Below, piece after piece: positions 1-7,126 of a stretch of DNA of 10,223 bases (within the stretch, counting starts at the first letter, position 1; every line of letters begins with the position of its first letter). The stretch spans positions 1 through 10,223 of the forward strand of contig JANLYB010000314.1 of NCBI GenBank assembly GCA_031365425.1, in the 5' to 3' direction. The notes beneath the pieces were generated by a model. That model was given only the letters and a program-made list of their open reading frames with translations. It searched no databases and was not told where the DNA came from. The stretch comes from JANXVY01 sp031365425. Its GTDB lineage: Bacteria; Pseudomonadota; Alphaproteobacteria; Rhizobiales; Hyphomicrobiaceae. The position numbers were made by a program, and so were the translations under genes.

Positions 1-69
1 GTCGCCAAGTGGTAAGGCAGCGGATTTTGATTCCGCCATTCCCAGGTTCGAATCCTGGCACCCCAGCCA
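1..69 (+). tRNA. tRNA-Gln (anticodon TTG), 5' end cut by the window
   Basis: The cloverleaf can be read directly. The D-arm is followed by an anticodon stem GCGGA/TCCGC closing the loop TTTTGAT, so the anticodon is TTG (Gln, reads CAA). A T-arm CCAGG-TTCGAAT-CCTGG follows, then the 3' acceptor strand CACCCCA, discriminator G and an encoded CCA at 67-69. The first base of the window is tRNA position 7, so six acceptor bases lie upstream. Its form (AAGTGGTAAGGCA) is like alphaproteobacterial tRNA-Gln. The integrase remnant 19 bp downstream suggests that the 3' end served as an integration site. Confidence 0.97.
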
Positions 70-87
70 ATACTTTCAATCACTTAG

Positions 88-300
88 CTAAGATGAGTTT
101 GGAACAAACCAAGACTTTTGCGGGAGTTTTGCGGGAGTCGCTCTGCAGTGCCCCCTCATCACCACCAATTCTGGTCGCGTTCCGTTCTGCTCACACACAC
201 TCGCTGCCGCGTCGATGAGTCGACCAAGTTCTACAGCTGAGTAGTGAGTCGTGATGCGTCCGGACCGATGACCAAGCAGATCCTGACGGTCCTCGAAGCT
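88..300 (-). pseudogene. tyrosine recombinase/integrase, C-terminal remnant
   Basis: About 70 codons, read leftward and ending at a TAG (88-90), match the catalytic C-terminus of phage/island integrases. They contain LLGHRSG with the conserved box-II histidine and, 12 residues later, THYS with the nucleophilic tyrosine (codon 241-243). A helical tail follows (ELGRLIDAAASVCE). The N-terminal DNA-binding domain and the catalytic Arg and Lys region are absent: the frame stays open upstream, but the residues no longer resemble an integrase beyond about position 300. The fragment ends 19 bp from the tRNA-Gln 3' end, the normal place for an island integrase gene. It is a dead relic that cannot catalyse integration alone. 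Identification is firm; the exact break point is uncertain. Confidence 0.82.
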
Positions 301-444
301 CAAGGCAACCAGCGACAGTGCGCGCCACACTATCGAGCGCGGCCCTGAAGCGACGAAGCCTATCCATCCGAACTGGGATACGACCGAGGTTAGGTTCTTC
401 GTCGCAGAGAATGAGGCCGCTCGGCGCATCAGCACTTGGCTTGG
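290..444 (-). other. coding-like unidentified frame between two gene remnants
   Basis: On the minus strand, in a frame different from both neighbours, the segment reads as a plausible protein piece containing SGLILCDEEPNLG and IPVRMDRLRRFRAALDSVA. It has no evident start or proper end, and it overlaps the frame that becomes the integrase at about 300. It could be a third gene fragment in the scrap zone beside the tRNA, or chance. I do not recognise the family. Confidence 0.2.
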
Positions 445-446
445 TC

Positions 447-890
447 CTAACGTTGACCGGCGAGCTTCGGCATGTTCACCCGCTTCCGCCAATACCTCTT
501 CGACGTTCCATCGGCTAACGCGTATCGGATGGCGCCTTGCCAACATTTCGGCTGCTCCAGCAGCACCCAAAATGCGCAGGCGTAGAAATCGCCGAGTTCC
601 TGAAGCTTCGTGCCCACCTCAACCGTCAAGCCGTGGTAGGCAGCCTCGTCGATAATCTGGATTTTGCAGGCGGGGGTCGCGATCAATTTGATGTTGCGAA
701 AGTCCTCGATGCAATGTCCAAGGGTGGCATCTTCAAGCTCGCTCCACCTCTTCAAGAGGGGATCAATCCTGTGCTTTCCCAGCGCCTGCCAATCGAAGTC
801 CTCCAGCAGCCCGAAATGCGCGAAGTAGCGCTTGAGCCAGTCGCGCGGCGCACGGCGAAAGAAGTGACGAATATCGAACACCTTAGCCAT
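447..890 (-). pseudogene. conserved hypothetical protein, probably C-terminally truncated
   Basis: The frame gives about 147 residues from ATG 890, beginning MAKVFDIRHFFRRAPRDWL. An upstream GTG at 911 would add seven residues; ATG was preferred because the conserved-looking part begins there. The protein is rich in aromatic and charged residues (for example ACAFWVLLEQPKCWQGA and KRYWRKRVNMPK), looks soluble, and has no signal peptide or membrane segment. I recognise the pattern only as a conserved bacterial hypothetical family and do not know its function. My impression is that homologues continue well past the NMPK segment, whereas here the frame stops eight residues after NMP. It lies directly beside the integrase relic, in the same orientation, so it is probably cargo of a decayed tRNA-anchored island. 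If the family proves to be naturally this short, it should be called an intact CDS. Confidence 0.55.
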
Positions 891-911
891 TGCCCGTGCC
901 CGCAGCGCCAC

Positions 912-1411
912 AGCCTCTAATAACGACTCATATTGTGATTCGTCATGCAGAGTCCCGCGAAGTGGTGTTTACCCGCGGACCGGAGATAGTTTGCCCAAAA
1001 CTCTTGAGCATCGACTAAATCTTAGTGAGGCCAGTTGGGGGCTAGGTCCGCGGCTAATGGTCGGACGCTCGGTCTTCGAGGTAACCTCAAGATGCTGCGA
1101 CCTTGTCGAAAGAGATGGTCGCTGTCGAGAGTTAAGCGGACTCCGCCACCACATCCCACTAGCGGACTTCGGCCAATAGGGTCCGGAGACGTGAAATCCA
1201 TCGCCGGACGGGTCCGCTTGTTGGGCTATTGCAGTGTCACTACGGTGTGCACCTGGCGAGCTTTCGAGCGACATAACTGACCCTAGCCCGCAATCCTGAC
1301 TCCACTCTCCGTACGGCAGTTTTTAGCCGCTATGAGGTCGGGGCGTGGTCGCGTTCTGGCGGGGCATGTACCAAGTCGCGAGCTTGCAGAATGGATGCTG
1401 CTCGCCAGCGT
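912..1411. other. gene-poor interval, no supported feature
   Basis: About 500 bp between the truncated hypothetical gene and the 3' end of rfbD. Open frames of 60-100 codons exist on both strands (for example 969-1274 minus and 1035-1280 plus), but they overlap each other and their products look like low-complexity Ser/Arg/Pro sequence with no motif. The part around 1130-1180 carries two AGCGGACT copies 34 bp apart, resembling the GTCCGCT motif of the intergenic sequence that flanks the group II intron. This may be an eroded copy of the same intergenic repeat family. No RNA gene or terminator was recognised. Confidence 0.4.
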
Positions 1412-2299
1412 TCAGCACGTCGTCAAACGTTCGACGCACGCAGCCACGCCCTCACGCCACGGAGGGAGCCTAATCTGGAAAGTGCGGTAGAGCTTCGTAC
1501 AGTCCAACTCGGAATTGACCAGCCTGCGTGCCCGTGTGGGATGCTCTGTTGACGAAATGGCGACGAGCCGGGCAATTGCTGGTTTTAGATCGTCGGACGA
1601 CAACAAGACTTGGTGCGCCACGTCGTACCAGCTCGCTCGACCGGAGCCCGCGGCATGATAGATGCCCCAGGAAGGATCTTTTCCGGTTGGCGCAGTCAGG
1701 CGTCCTGCAAGTGCGAGGATGACGTCGGCCAGATGTGGGGCATAGGTTGGACTCCCGTGTTGGTCGGTGACGACCCGTAATGGGGCGTCCTCGCGTGCCC
1801 GCTGCACAATGGTGGTAACGAAATTCCGTCCGAGGGGACTGTAGACCCAGGCGGTTCGGAGGATGATGTGCTTGGGGTTCGCCGCCCGCACGGCTTCCTC
1901 GCCTTCCAGCTTGGACCGGCCATAGACAGTTGTTGGGGCCGTCGGGTCGGTCTCGACATAGGCCAACGCGGCTCTGCCGTCGAATACATAGTCGGTCGAG
2001 AGGTGGATGATGGGGATGCCGCGACGGGCGGCCACTCCGGCGAGCATACGGGCACCGTCCCGATTGAGTGCGAAAGCGCGCTCGGGCTCGATCTCGGCCC
2101 TGTCGACGGCGGTGTAGGCCGCCGTGTTGATAATGACATCCGGCCGGATATCGCTCAGTGCGCGCTCTATGCTTCCGACCTCACAAATATTCAGTGCCGG
2201 CCGGCCGATTGCGCACGCCGTGACGTCGGCCCGTCCGGGCACCACGTCCATCAAAGCTCGAGCGAGCTGTCCTTGCCAACCGGCGATCAGGAGGCGCAT
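1412..2299 (-). CDS. rfbD: dTDP-4-dehydrorhamnose reductase
   Basis: This 295-residue protein is full length for RmlD/RfbD, the NAD(P)H-dependent enzyme that reduces dTDP-4-dehydro-L-rhamnose to dTDP-L-rhamnose in the cytoplasm, supplying rhamnose for surface polysaccharide. Visible signatures are the nucleotide-binding loop GWQGQLA (residues 7-13), NTAAYTAVDRAE (58-69), STDYVFDG (101-108) and the SDR catalytic pair in YGRSK (Tyr126, Lys130). RTAWVYS and the C-terminal RLPPW segment also fit. The start is ATG 2299; an AGGATGAG sequence lies somewhat far upstream. The family normally sits with rfbA, rfbB and rfbC, none of which is in the window, so this copy is an orphan here. It is divergent from ald with 143 bp between them. 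The C-terminal part looks slightly diverged (RRLVNSELDCTKL), but no frame break is seen. Confidence 0.93.
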   Translation of the reverse strand: MRLLIAGWQGQLARALMDVVPGRADVTACAIGRPALNICEVGSIERALSDIRPDVIINTAAYTAVDRAEIEPERAFALNRDGARMLAGVAARRGIPIIHLSTDYVFDGRAALAYVETDPTAPTTVYGRSKLEGEEAVRAANPKHIILRTAWVYSPLGRNFVTTIVQRAREDAPLRVVTDQHGSPTYAPHLADVILALAGRLTAPTGKDPSWGIYHAAGSGRASWYDVAHQVLLSSDDLKPAIARLVAISSTEHPTRARRLVNSELDCTKLYRTFQIRLPPWREGVAACVERLTTC

Positions 2300-2442
2300 G
2301 GCCGCGATCTCATCCTACGTGGGTAAGCCGATTTTTCTTCATGTCGATCGTATGGTTGGAGGATTTGCACCGACACACATCGTCCTAGATTGTAGTCTGA
2401 GTTGCGTCACTTTGAAGGCGCTTCGTCATAAAGCGAGGTTCA

Positions 2443-3558
2443 ATGCGAATCGGTGTTCCCAAAGAAATCAAGAACCAGGAAAGCCGGGTGGGGCTGACGC
2501 CGGCCTCCGTCAGGGAGGTCATCGCGCACGGACATCAGGTTTTCGTCCAGAGGGATGCGGCCGCGCGGATCGCTCTGAGCGACGAAGATTACAGCCGGGC
2601 GGGCGCTATGCTCATCGACACACCCGATGAAATCTATGCTTGCACGGATCTGATAGTTAAGGTCAAGGAACCGCAACCTGCCGAATGCAAGATGCTGCGG
2701 GAAGGCCAAACGATATTCACCTATCTGCATCTTGCACCGGACCCGGAGCAAGCCCAGGCGCTCTTGAAATCCGGGGTGACCGCCATTGCCTACGAGACGG
2801 TCACAAACCCGTCCGGCGGACTGCCCCTGCTGGCGCCCATGAGCGAGGTAGCGGGGCGCATGTCGATTCAGTGCGGCGCCCATTGTCTGGAGATTGCACA
2901 GGGTGGTCGCGGCCTGCTGTTGGGGGGCGTTGCTGGCGTTGCCCCTGCCAAGGTCGTCGTACTTGGCGCTGGAGTTGCCGGCATCAATGCTGTCCACGCG
3001 GCCATTGGGCTCGAGGCCGACGTCACGCTGCTCGATATCAACATCGACCGACTCTACGCGGTCAAGCAGCAGTTCGGCTCCGCCATCAAGACACTCTACT
3101 CGACGCGGTCCGCCATCGAAGAACAATTACTTGCTGCCGACCTCGTGATCGGCGCCGTCCTCGTACCCGGTGCCGCCGCTCCCAAGCTGATCTCGCGCCA
3201 ACTCGTCGCCGACATGCCGCGCGGCTCGGTCATCGTCGATATCTCAATTGATCAAGGTGGGTGCGCCGACACGTCGAAGCCGACCACCCACGCACAGCCC
3301 ACGTATGTCGTCGACGAGGTGGTGCACTATTGCGTCGCCAACATGCCCGGCGCCGTCGCCCGTACGTCCACCTTCGCGCTCAACAACGCCACGCTGCCGT
3401 TTGTGCTCGCGCTCGCCGACAAGGGCCCGAATGCCGCCATGACCGACAACCCGCACCTGCGAGCGGGCCTCAATATTCACCGGGGGCTCATCACGCATCC
3501 GGCGGTGGCAGGGGCATTGAAGCGCGAGTTTATGGATCCCACGCACTTGCCTTGGTGA
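2443..3558 (+). CDS. ald: alanine dehydrogenase
   Basis: This 371-residue protein has the exact usual length of bacterial alanine dehydrogenase, which interconverts L-alanine + NAD+ and pyruvate + NH4+ + NADH in the cytoplasm. Key residues are all present at canonical positions: Arg15 (in ESRVGLTP) and Lys75 (KVKEP) for substrate binding, catalytic His96 (YLHLAPD), the Rossmann motif GAGVAG in VVVLGAGVAG, and catalytic Asp270 (ISIDQGG). The segment VVHYCVANMPGAVARTST is typical of the C-terminal domain. The start ATG 2443 is preceded by GCGAGG at suitable spacing and opens with MRIGVPKEIK, as expected. It stands alone, divergent from rfbD, so its promoter should lie in 2300-2442. I could not identify a convincing -35/-10 pair or an Lrp-type site by eye. 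Nothing suggests inactivation. Confidence 0.97.
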   Translation: MRIGVPKEIKNQESRVGLTPASVREVIAHGHQVFVQRDAAARIALSDEDYSRAGAMLIDTPDEIYACTDLIVKVKEPQPAECKMLREGQTIFTYLHLAPDPEQAQALLKSGVTAIAYETVTNPSGGLPLLAPMSEVAGRMSIQCGAHCLEIAQGGRGLLLGGVAGVAPAKVVVLGAGVAGINAVHAAIGLEADVTLLDINIDRLYAVKQQFGSAIKTLYSTRSAIEEQLLAADLVIGAVLVPGAAAPKLISRQLVADMPRGSVIVDISIDQGGCADTSKPTTHAQPTYVVDEVVHYCVANMPGAVARTSTFALNNATLPFVLALADKGPNAAMTDNPHLRAGLNIHRGLITHPAVAGALKREFMDPTHLPW

Positions 3559-3884
3559 CCGTCAGGGTCGAGCAAACGATTCCGCCCCTTTTATCGAAGC
3601 CACATGATTTCTGGGGCTCGGCTCCCTCCAGTAACGACGGAAGTTCGTTCATTTCGATGCACGATGAAAGCGAATTATTTTGCAGCCATCCCCCAGAGCC
3701 ACCGTCGCTAACGCGTATTCCACGGGCGCACTGGTCGAGACTGTACTTGTTCGCCCGACCGGGATCGAGATATCGCGCAGGGCATAGATCTACGGCCACA
3801 ATCAAAACGTCCCCTTGGGGAGCTACCGCTATCCGCACGAACGCCGACACGATCTGAGCGAGTATTTGCTTGGTGCTTTATCTA
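3559..3884. other. intergenic interval between converging ald and methyltransferase genes
   Basis: A minus-strand frame (3530-3850, GTG start, about 106 codons) crosses this interval and runs into the 3' end of ald. It shows no recognisable motif, has no clear ribosome site and overlaps a certain gene antisense, so I do not call it. The two genes converge here and terminators are expected, but I see no strong GC hairpin with a T-run. No repeat or RNA gene was recognised. Confidence 0.4.
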
Positions 3885-4766
3885 TTAGGAACTCTCACCG
3901 CGCTTTAGACGAACAACTGCAGACCACCGCGCGCGCGCCACATTCCGCGGATCAGGCTCCGAAAATGGATGCATCGCCGCCAGGTTCAGTGGCCACGGAA
4001 GCCGGTGCAGCCGACGCGCCTCGCGCAGGACAGGACGCACGTCGGCAACCCTCCACCCCAATGGCTCAAAGAAAGCGACCCCGTTCGGTGGCGCAAAGTG
4101 CATCCGCGCATTCGCCAATTCATCCTTCATGCTCGCCATGATCATATCGCGAACCGGCGGGCTGATGGTCTCGAGCACCCACCAGGCGACGGACACCCTG
4201 GCGAGGTCACGCGCAAGCTGAGAGACGACCTCCTCGCTCAGGTACATGAGCAGCCCCTCCGTGATGACGAGGGCCTTGCGCCGGTTCGTCAGCGCAGCTT
4301 GAAGGAAGAGTGCCCGCGCCTCGGGGTCGGCGAGATCGACGGCTTCTTGAGCGAGCTGGCACCGCGGCACGTGGCCAGCGAGGTGTCGGGCTTTCTCCTC
4401 GACGATGCCGGGAAGGTCAGCCTCGACCCACGGAAGCGACTCCGGGAGCGGCAGGCGATAGGGACGGGTATCGAGGCCCGCCGCGAGATTGAGCACGCAG
4501 TCACACCCCTCGGCCACAGCGGCGAGCACGAAGTCATCGATAATTTTGGTGCGCGCAATGACCGGCCAGCCATTGCGCACGTGCCACGGCGCGTGAGCCG
4601 CGATGCTCTTACCGACGTCACCTGCTAGCTGCTCCGCGAAGGGGTCCTGAAAAAGCGCGTCCGGTCGCCTGGTTTCCAGCGCGCGATAGTAAGCCGCCCA
4701 CCGCGCCGTATCGGACACGCTTGAGACCCCGCCTTGGGGAATTAGTCCGGGCACTTGCTTCATCAT
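3885..4766 (-). CDS. class I SAM-dependent methyltransferase (LCM/TIGR00027-type)
   Basis: A 293-residue protein of the leucine carboxyl methyltransferase-like superfamily, which transfers a methyl group from S-adenosylmethionine to an acceptor that cannot be told from sequence (O-methylation of small molecules is common among relatives). Family marks are SDTARWAAYYRALE near the N-terminus (18-31), FQDPFAEQLAG (39-49), the SAM-binding loop NLAAGLDTRPYR (93-104), the acidic strand end WVEADLP (113-119) and ITEGLLMYL (168-176). A TTG at 4802 would add 12 residues. I chose the ATG at 4766, immediately followed by a second in-frame ATG at 4763, because the family similarity starts just after it and a GGGAT lies at suitable spacing. 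No signal peptide or membrane segment is seen. It is transcribed toward ald, with no operon partner. Confidence 0.88.
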   Translation of the reverse strand: MMKQVPGLIPQGGVSSVSDTARWAAYYRALETRRPDALFQDPFAEQLAGDVGKSIAAHAPWHVRNGWPVIARTKIIDDFVLAAVAEGCDCVLNLAAGLDTRPYRLPLPESLPWVEADLPGIVEEKARHLAGHVPRCQLAQEAVDLADPEARALFLQAALTNRRKALVITEGLLMYLSEEVVSQLARDLARVSVAWWVLETISPPVRDMIMASMKDELANARMHFAPPNGVAFFEPLGWRVADVRPVLREARRLHRLPWPLNLAAMHPFSEPDPRNVARARWSAVVRLKRGESS

Positions 4767-5219
4767 TTTGATCCCGGTACGGCCAGCGGGCCTCAACAGC
4801 AAAACATTGTTCTTACATACAATTCGGCGAAGCGTTCGAAATTATCCTGATCGCGTGCCAATTAAGCATCGTCGGGGTTCAAGCCAACCCTTGTACGAAA
4901 AGCCTGCCAACACGAAAAGGAATGCTTGGAACGCCAGCCTGGGGCCTGATCGCTGTCACTCGTCAGATCGTTGTCGGTTGCTCGCGCAGGTGTCACGAAA
5001 TTGTTTGCCGCCCGTCCATGGAGTGACGTTTATACATTAGCGGTCCTCAGCGATCCAGCCTTGGCGCGGCAGCAATACCAACCCATCGCGTCCGCTCCTG
5101 AAGGTGCTTCTGCCGTGGGAGGCGTGCCCCGAGCCGTAGTCCGAGACGAGTGTTTGCGATTTTCCAAAGCATGATGGCCGGTGTGCCTAGAAAGCCGACA
5201 TTCAGACCGCGACGCTTTT
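4767..5219. other. gene-poor interval up to the intron 3' junction
   Basis: About 450 bp separates the methyltransferase start from the 3' end of the group II intron. Frames such as 5047-5244 (minus) have no recognisable content, and some run into the intron. The last ~45 bp next to the intron resemble an intergenic sequence type I associate with Bradyrhizobium/Rhodopseudomonas genomes (on the minus strand AATGTCGGCTTTCTAGGCAC). The promoter of the leftward methyltransferase gene should lie in the first ~100 bp; none could be fixed by eye. Confidence 0.4.
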
Positions 5220-5253
5220 GTCGAGTCGCCCGAGGGATTTTCACCCTCAGGCG
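5220..5253 (-). ncRNA. group II intron domain VI with branch-point A
   Basis: On the minus strand CGCCTGAGGG (5244-5253) pairs perfectly over ten positions, one of them T.G, with CCCTCGGGCG (5227-5236) around the loop TGAAAAT. The unpaired A at 5226 lies seven bases from the intron end (ACTCGAC), the position expected for the lariat branch point. Confidence 0.88.
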
Positions 5254-5259
5254 CTCCTA

Positions 5260-5293
5260 GAACCGTGCGTGAACCTCTTGATTCACACGGCTC
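5260..5293 (-). ncRNA. group II intron domain V (catalytic core)
   Basis: Exactly 34 nt, folding as known for domain V. An 8-bp lower helix GAGCCGTG/CACGGTTC contains the catalytic AGC triad and the conserved G.U pair. A 2-nt CG bulge sits on the 3' strand, and a 6-bp upper helix TGAATC/GGTTCA closes a four-base loop, AAGA (5276-5279). This loop is not the usual GNRA type. The reverse transcriptase stop codon (5283-5285) lies inside the 5' strand. Confidence 0.93.
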
Positions 5294-6539
5294 CCGATGT
5301 TCGGCCGCTGCCATGGCATAGTGACCAATGCGCGAAGAGGTGCGGGTTCGCCCGGCGGAACCGATCGAACCAGTCTCTGGCACCTTTGGTCTGATGAACC
5401 ATCCGCTTGAATTTGCGGCGCGCCCATCGAATGACATAAGCATCGATCCGCCTCAGGGTCGGACGCAACTGCGTCGGATAGAAGTGACTGTAGTAGGTGA
5501 TCCAGCCGCGGATGGACGGGTTGTACATCGTTGCCAGCTCAGTCAGGGACCTGTCATTGCGGTGATGCAGCGCCCATCGCCGAACAGTTCGGCTGATGCG
5601 CTTCAACGCTTTCGGACTGGCCGCAGGCATGAAGCCATGAGCCGGCTTTCCATTCCACATCGTCCTCCGGGCCCGAAACTGGAAACCGAGAAAATCGAAA
5701 TGAGTGTTCGGAAAGTCGGCCCTCCGGTTCGCATCCTTGCAATAGACGACCTTCGTCTTCTCCGGATGCAGCACCAGCTTGCAGGTAGAAAAGCGAACCT
5801 GCAATGCGCTCCACAAGACCTGCGCCTCTTCGGCGCTTCTGCAGTGACAGATCGCATCGTCCGCGTAGCGCTCGAACGGAATGTGCGGGAACTCCCGCGC
5901 CATCCACATGTCCAACACATAGTGCAAGAACAGGTTCGCCAGCAGCGGCGAGATGACCCCACCCTGTGGCGTTCCCGCCGTGCGCGTATCGACGCTGCCA
6001 TCCCCCATCTGCACCGGCGCCTTCAACCACCGCTCGACGTAGAGCAACACCCAGGGGCTGTCCGTATGTTTGCGGACGGCCTTGAGCATCAGCTCCCAAT
6101 CGATGGTGTCGAAAAAGGCGCGCACGTCGAGATCGAGCACCCAGTCGTAGCGCCAACAGCGCTGACGAGCCATGCGCACGGCGTCGATGGCAGACTTGCC
6201 GGGCCGGTAGCCGTAAGAATCCGGATGAAATACCGGCTCCAAGATCGGCTCCAGAAATCGACGCGCAACCTCCTGGGCAATGCGATCTGCAACTGTCGGG
6301 ATGCCCAACGGCCGCGTCCCACCATCTGCCTTTGGAATATCGACACGCCGCACCGGCGGAGGGAAATAGCTCCCCGACGACATGCGATTCCAGAGCTTGT
6401 AGAGGTTACCCTTGAGGTTGGCCTCAAACTCCGCAATCGACTGTCCGTCCACTCCAGCCGCCCCCTGGTTAGCCTTCACACGCTTGAAGGCTTCCCAGAC
6501 GTCCCTTTTGGGGATCTTGAACGGCTTTGCTTCGTCCAT
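5283..6539 (-). CDS. ltrA: group II intron reverse transcriptase/maturase
   Basis: A 418-residue intron-encoded protein that helps the intron RNA fold and splice and copies it into DNA during retrohoming. Reverse transcriptase blocks occur in order: TRPLGIPTVADRIAQE (75-90), YGYRPGKSAIDAV (109-121), LDLDVRAFFDTID with catalytic Asp138 (135-147), GTPQGGVISPLLANLF (189-204), YADD with Asp227/Asp228 (225-228), HPEKTKVVY (258-266) and FDFLGFQF (281-288). The maturase X region follows (RGWITYYSHF, then RWARRKFKRM), then a short tail. No HNH endonuclease domain is present, so priming of the bottom strand would have to use another source such as replication-fork DNA, as known for other endonuclease-less introns. 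The frame is open back to 6743, but those codons lie in intron RNA structure. The start chosen, ATG 6539, has GGGATGAG upstream and opens with MDEAKPF, as in relatives. Confidence 0.94.
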   Translation of the reverse strand: MDEAKPFKIPKRDVWEAFKRVKANQGAAGVDGQSIAEFEANLKGNLYKLWNRMSSGSYFPPPVRRVDIPKADGGTRPLGIPTVADRIAQEVARRFLEPILEPVFHPDSYGYRPGKSAIDAVRMARQRCWRYDWVLDLDVRAFFDTIDWELMLKAVRKHTDSPWVLLYVERWLKAPVQMGDGSVDTRTAGTPQGGVISPLLANLFLHYVLDMWMAREFPHIPFERYADDAICHCRSAEEAQVLWSALQVRFSTCKLVLHPEKTKVVYCKDANRRADFPNTHFDFLGFQFRARRTMWNGKPAHGFMPAASPKALKRISRTVRRWALHHRNDRSLTELATMYNPSIRGWITYYSHFYPTQLRPTLRRIDAYVIRWARRKFKRMVHQTKGARDWFDRFRRANPHLFAHWSLCHGSGRTSGAV

Positions 6540-6727
6540 GGGCTCATCCCGTCGTGCTGAAAGCACGCCCTCAACATGACAGTTGGCCCATGGCCGCAGC
6601 AGAACAACGCAGCCCCTTCGCTCCAGCCCCATTGCAGGACCTTCATCGCTACTACGGGCTGCTCCGTCCCTGCGCTGCGTATCGGTACTCTCGCCCTCGC
6701 GGTTGGAGCCGCTTGCGGCTTGTCCCT

Positions 6728-6759
6728 TCACGCCACCCATCATTAGGCTGGTGGCGTGA
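6728..6759 (-). ncRNA. intron hairpin upstream of the maturase ORF (domain II/III type)
   Basis: TCACGCCACC (6750-6759 read on the minus strand) and GGTGGCGTGA (6728-6737) form a perfect 10-bp stem with a 12-nt loop inside the intron. Its position between domain I and the ORF suggests domain II or III, or the base of domain IV; which one is not resolved by eye. Confidence 0.6.
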
Positions 6760-6871
6760 CGCAGTGCAGGTTCTCACGTTCCATACGAAAGCCTGGTCGA
6801 GCTTCGCGCCGTCTACATGCCGGATGCCGTTCGGTCAGTCTCAGGACCACCACCGAACTGATCCCGGAGGA

Positions 6872-6877
6872 AGGGTC
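6872..6877 (-). other. EBS1 of the group II intron
   Basis: GACCCT on the minus strand lies between CCGGGGGA and TCCTCCGG, which can pair to expose it as a loop. It pairs over six positions (five Watson-Crick, one T.G) with the last six 5'-exon bases GGGGTC (IBS1, 7127-7132). This fixes the 5' splice site at 7126/7127. Confidence 0.82.
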
Positions 6878-6901
6878 ATCCCCCGGTTTTGACATCGCCT
6901 A

Positions 6902-6907
6902 ATCCGC
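6902..6907 (-). other. EBS2 of the group II intron
   Basis: GCGGAT on the minus strand, 24 bases 5' of EBS1 in domain I, pairs with GTCCGC (IBS2, 7135-7140) over six positions, one of them T.G. IBS2 lies two bases upstream of IBS1. Order and spacing are as expected for IIA/IIB introns. Confidence 0.75.
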
Positions 6908-7126
6908 TATCGACACTTCATCGACGGTTTGCTTGCGCTCGCCTCTCTCGACCTTGCCGACTGGACTTCTGTCCAGACTTGACTGCAACGCTCACCACCA
7001 CGGCTTTTGACCGCAGCAGCTTGCAGTGGCTTGGGATCAGCACCTGATTGCCGAACCCGAAGGGCCCTCCTTCATCTCTCGTATAGTTGCGCACCTCCGT
7101 TTCGACCGGCGATGCTCGTGACACAC

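Larger units (their letters stand above)
5220..7126 (-). mobile_element. complete group II intron, IIB-like, about 1.9 kb
   Basis: The intron runs leftward. Its 5' end at 7126 reads GTGTGTCACG, fitting the GUGYG consensus, and its 3' end at 5220 reads CTCGAC. Every expected part is visible: domain I with EBS1 and EBS2 that pair with the flanking exon, a strong 10-bp hairpin upstream of the ORF (6728-6759), the reverse transcriptase/maturase ORF, a 34-nt domain V (5260-5293) and domain VI with a bulged A seven bases from the end. Having both EBS1-IBS1 and EBS2-IBS2 argues against class IIC. It lies between the methyltransferase and DUF2270 genes and interrupts no protein gene. The insertion point falls in the loop of an imperfect inverted sequence (CGCTT at 7133-7137 and AAGCG at 5213-5217, both read on the minus strand). 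All parts look intact, so it may be mobile. Confidence 0.93.

Noticed and set aside
9..218. 69-codon plus-strand ORF
   Set aside because: It starts inside the tRNA and is antisense to the integrase remnant.
969..1280. Overlapping ORFs of 62-101 codons on both strands
   Set aside because: They have mutually overlapping frames, low-complexity products and no ribosome sites or motifs.
2300..2442. ald and rfbD promoters in the divergent gap
   Set aside because: The best candidates (TTGCAC with TAGATT) have poor spacing and weak match, so no site is claimed although promoters must be here.
3530..3850. 106-codon minus-strand ORF
   Set aside because: It overlaps the end of ald antisense, starts at GTG without a ribosome site, and shows no motif.
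5283..6539. Reverse transcriptase as a diversity-generating retroelement, retron or abortive-infection RT
   Set aside because: The maturase X region, domains V and VI, and EBS/IBS pairings show it is a group II intron protein. No template or variable repeat was seen.
5328..6560. 410-codon open frame on the plus strand
   Set aside because: It lies exactly antisense to the reverse transcriptase, which has all RT and maturase motifs; the plus-strand product has none. It is a shadow of a GC-rich gene.
6540..6743. 68-codon N-terminal extension of the reverse transcriptase
   Set aside because: These codons lie in intron RNA structure, with the first ATG inside the loop of the 6728-6759 hairpin, and the product lacks family similarity. 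ATG 6539 gives the expected N-terminus.
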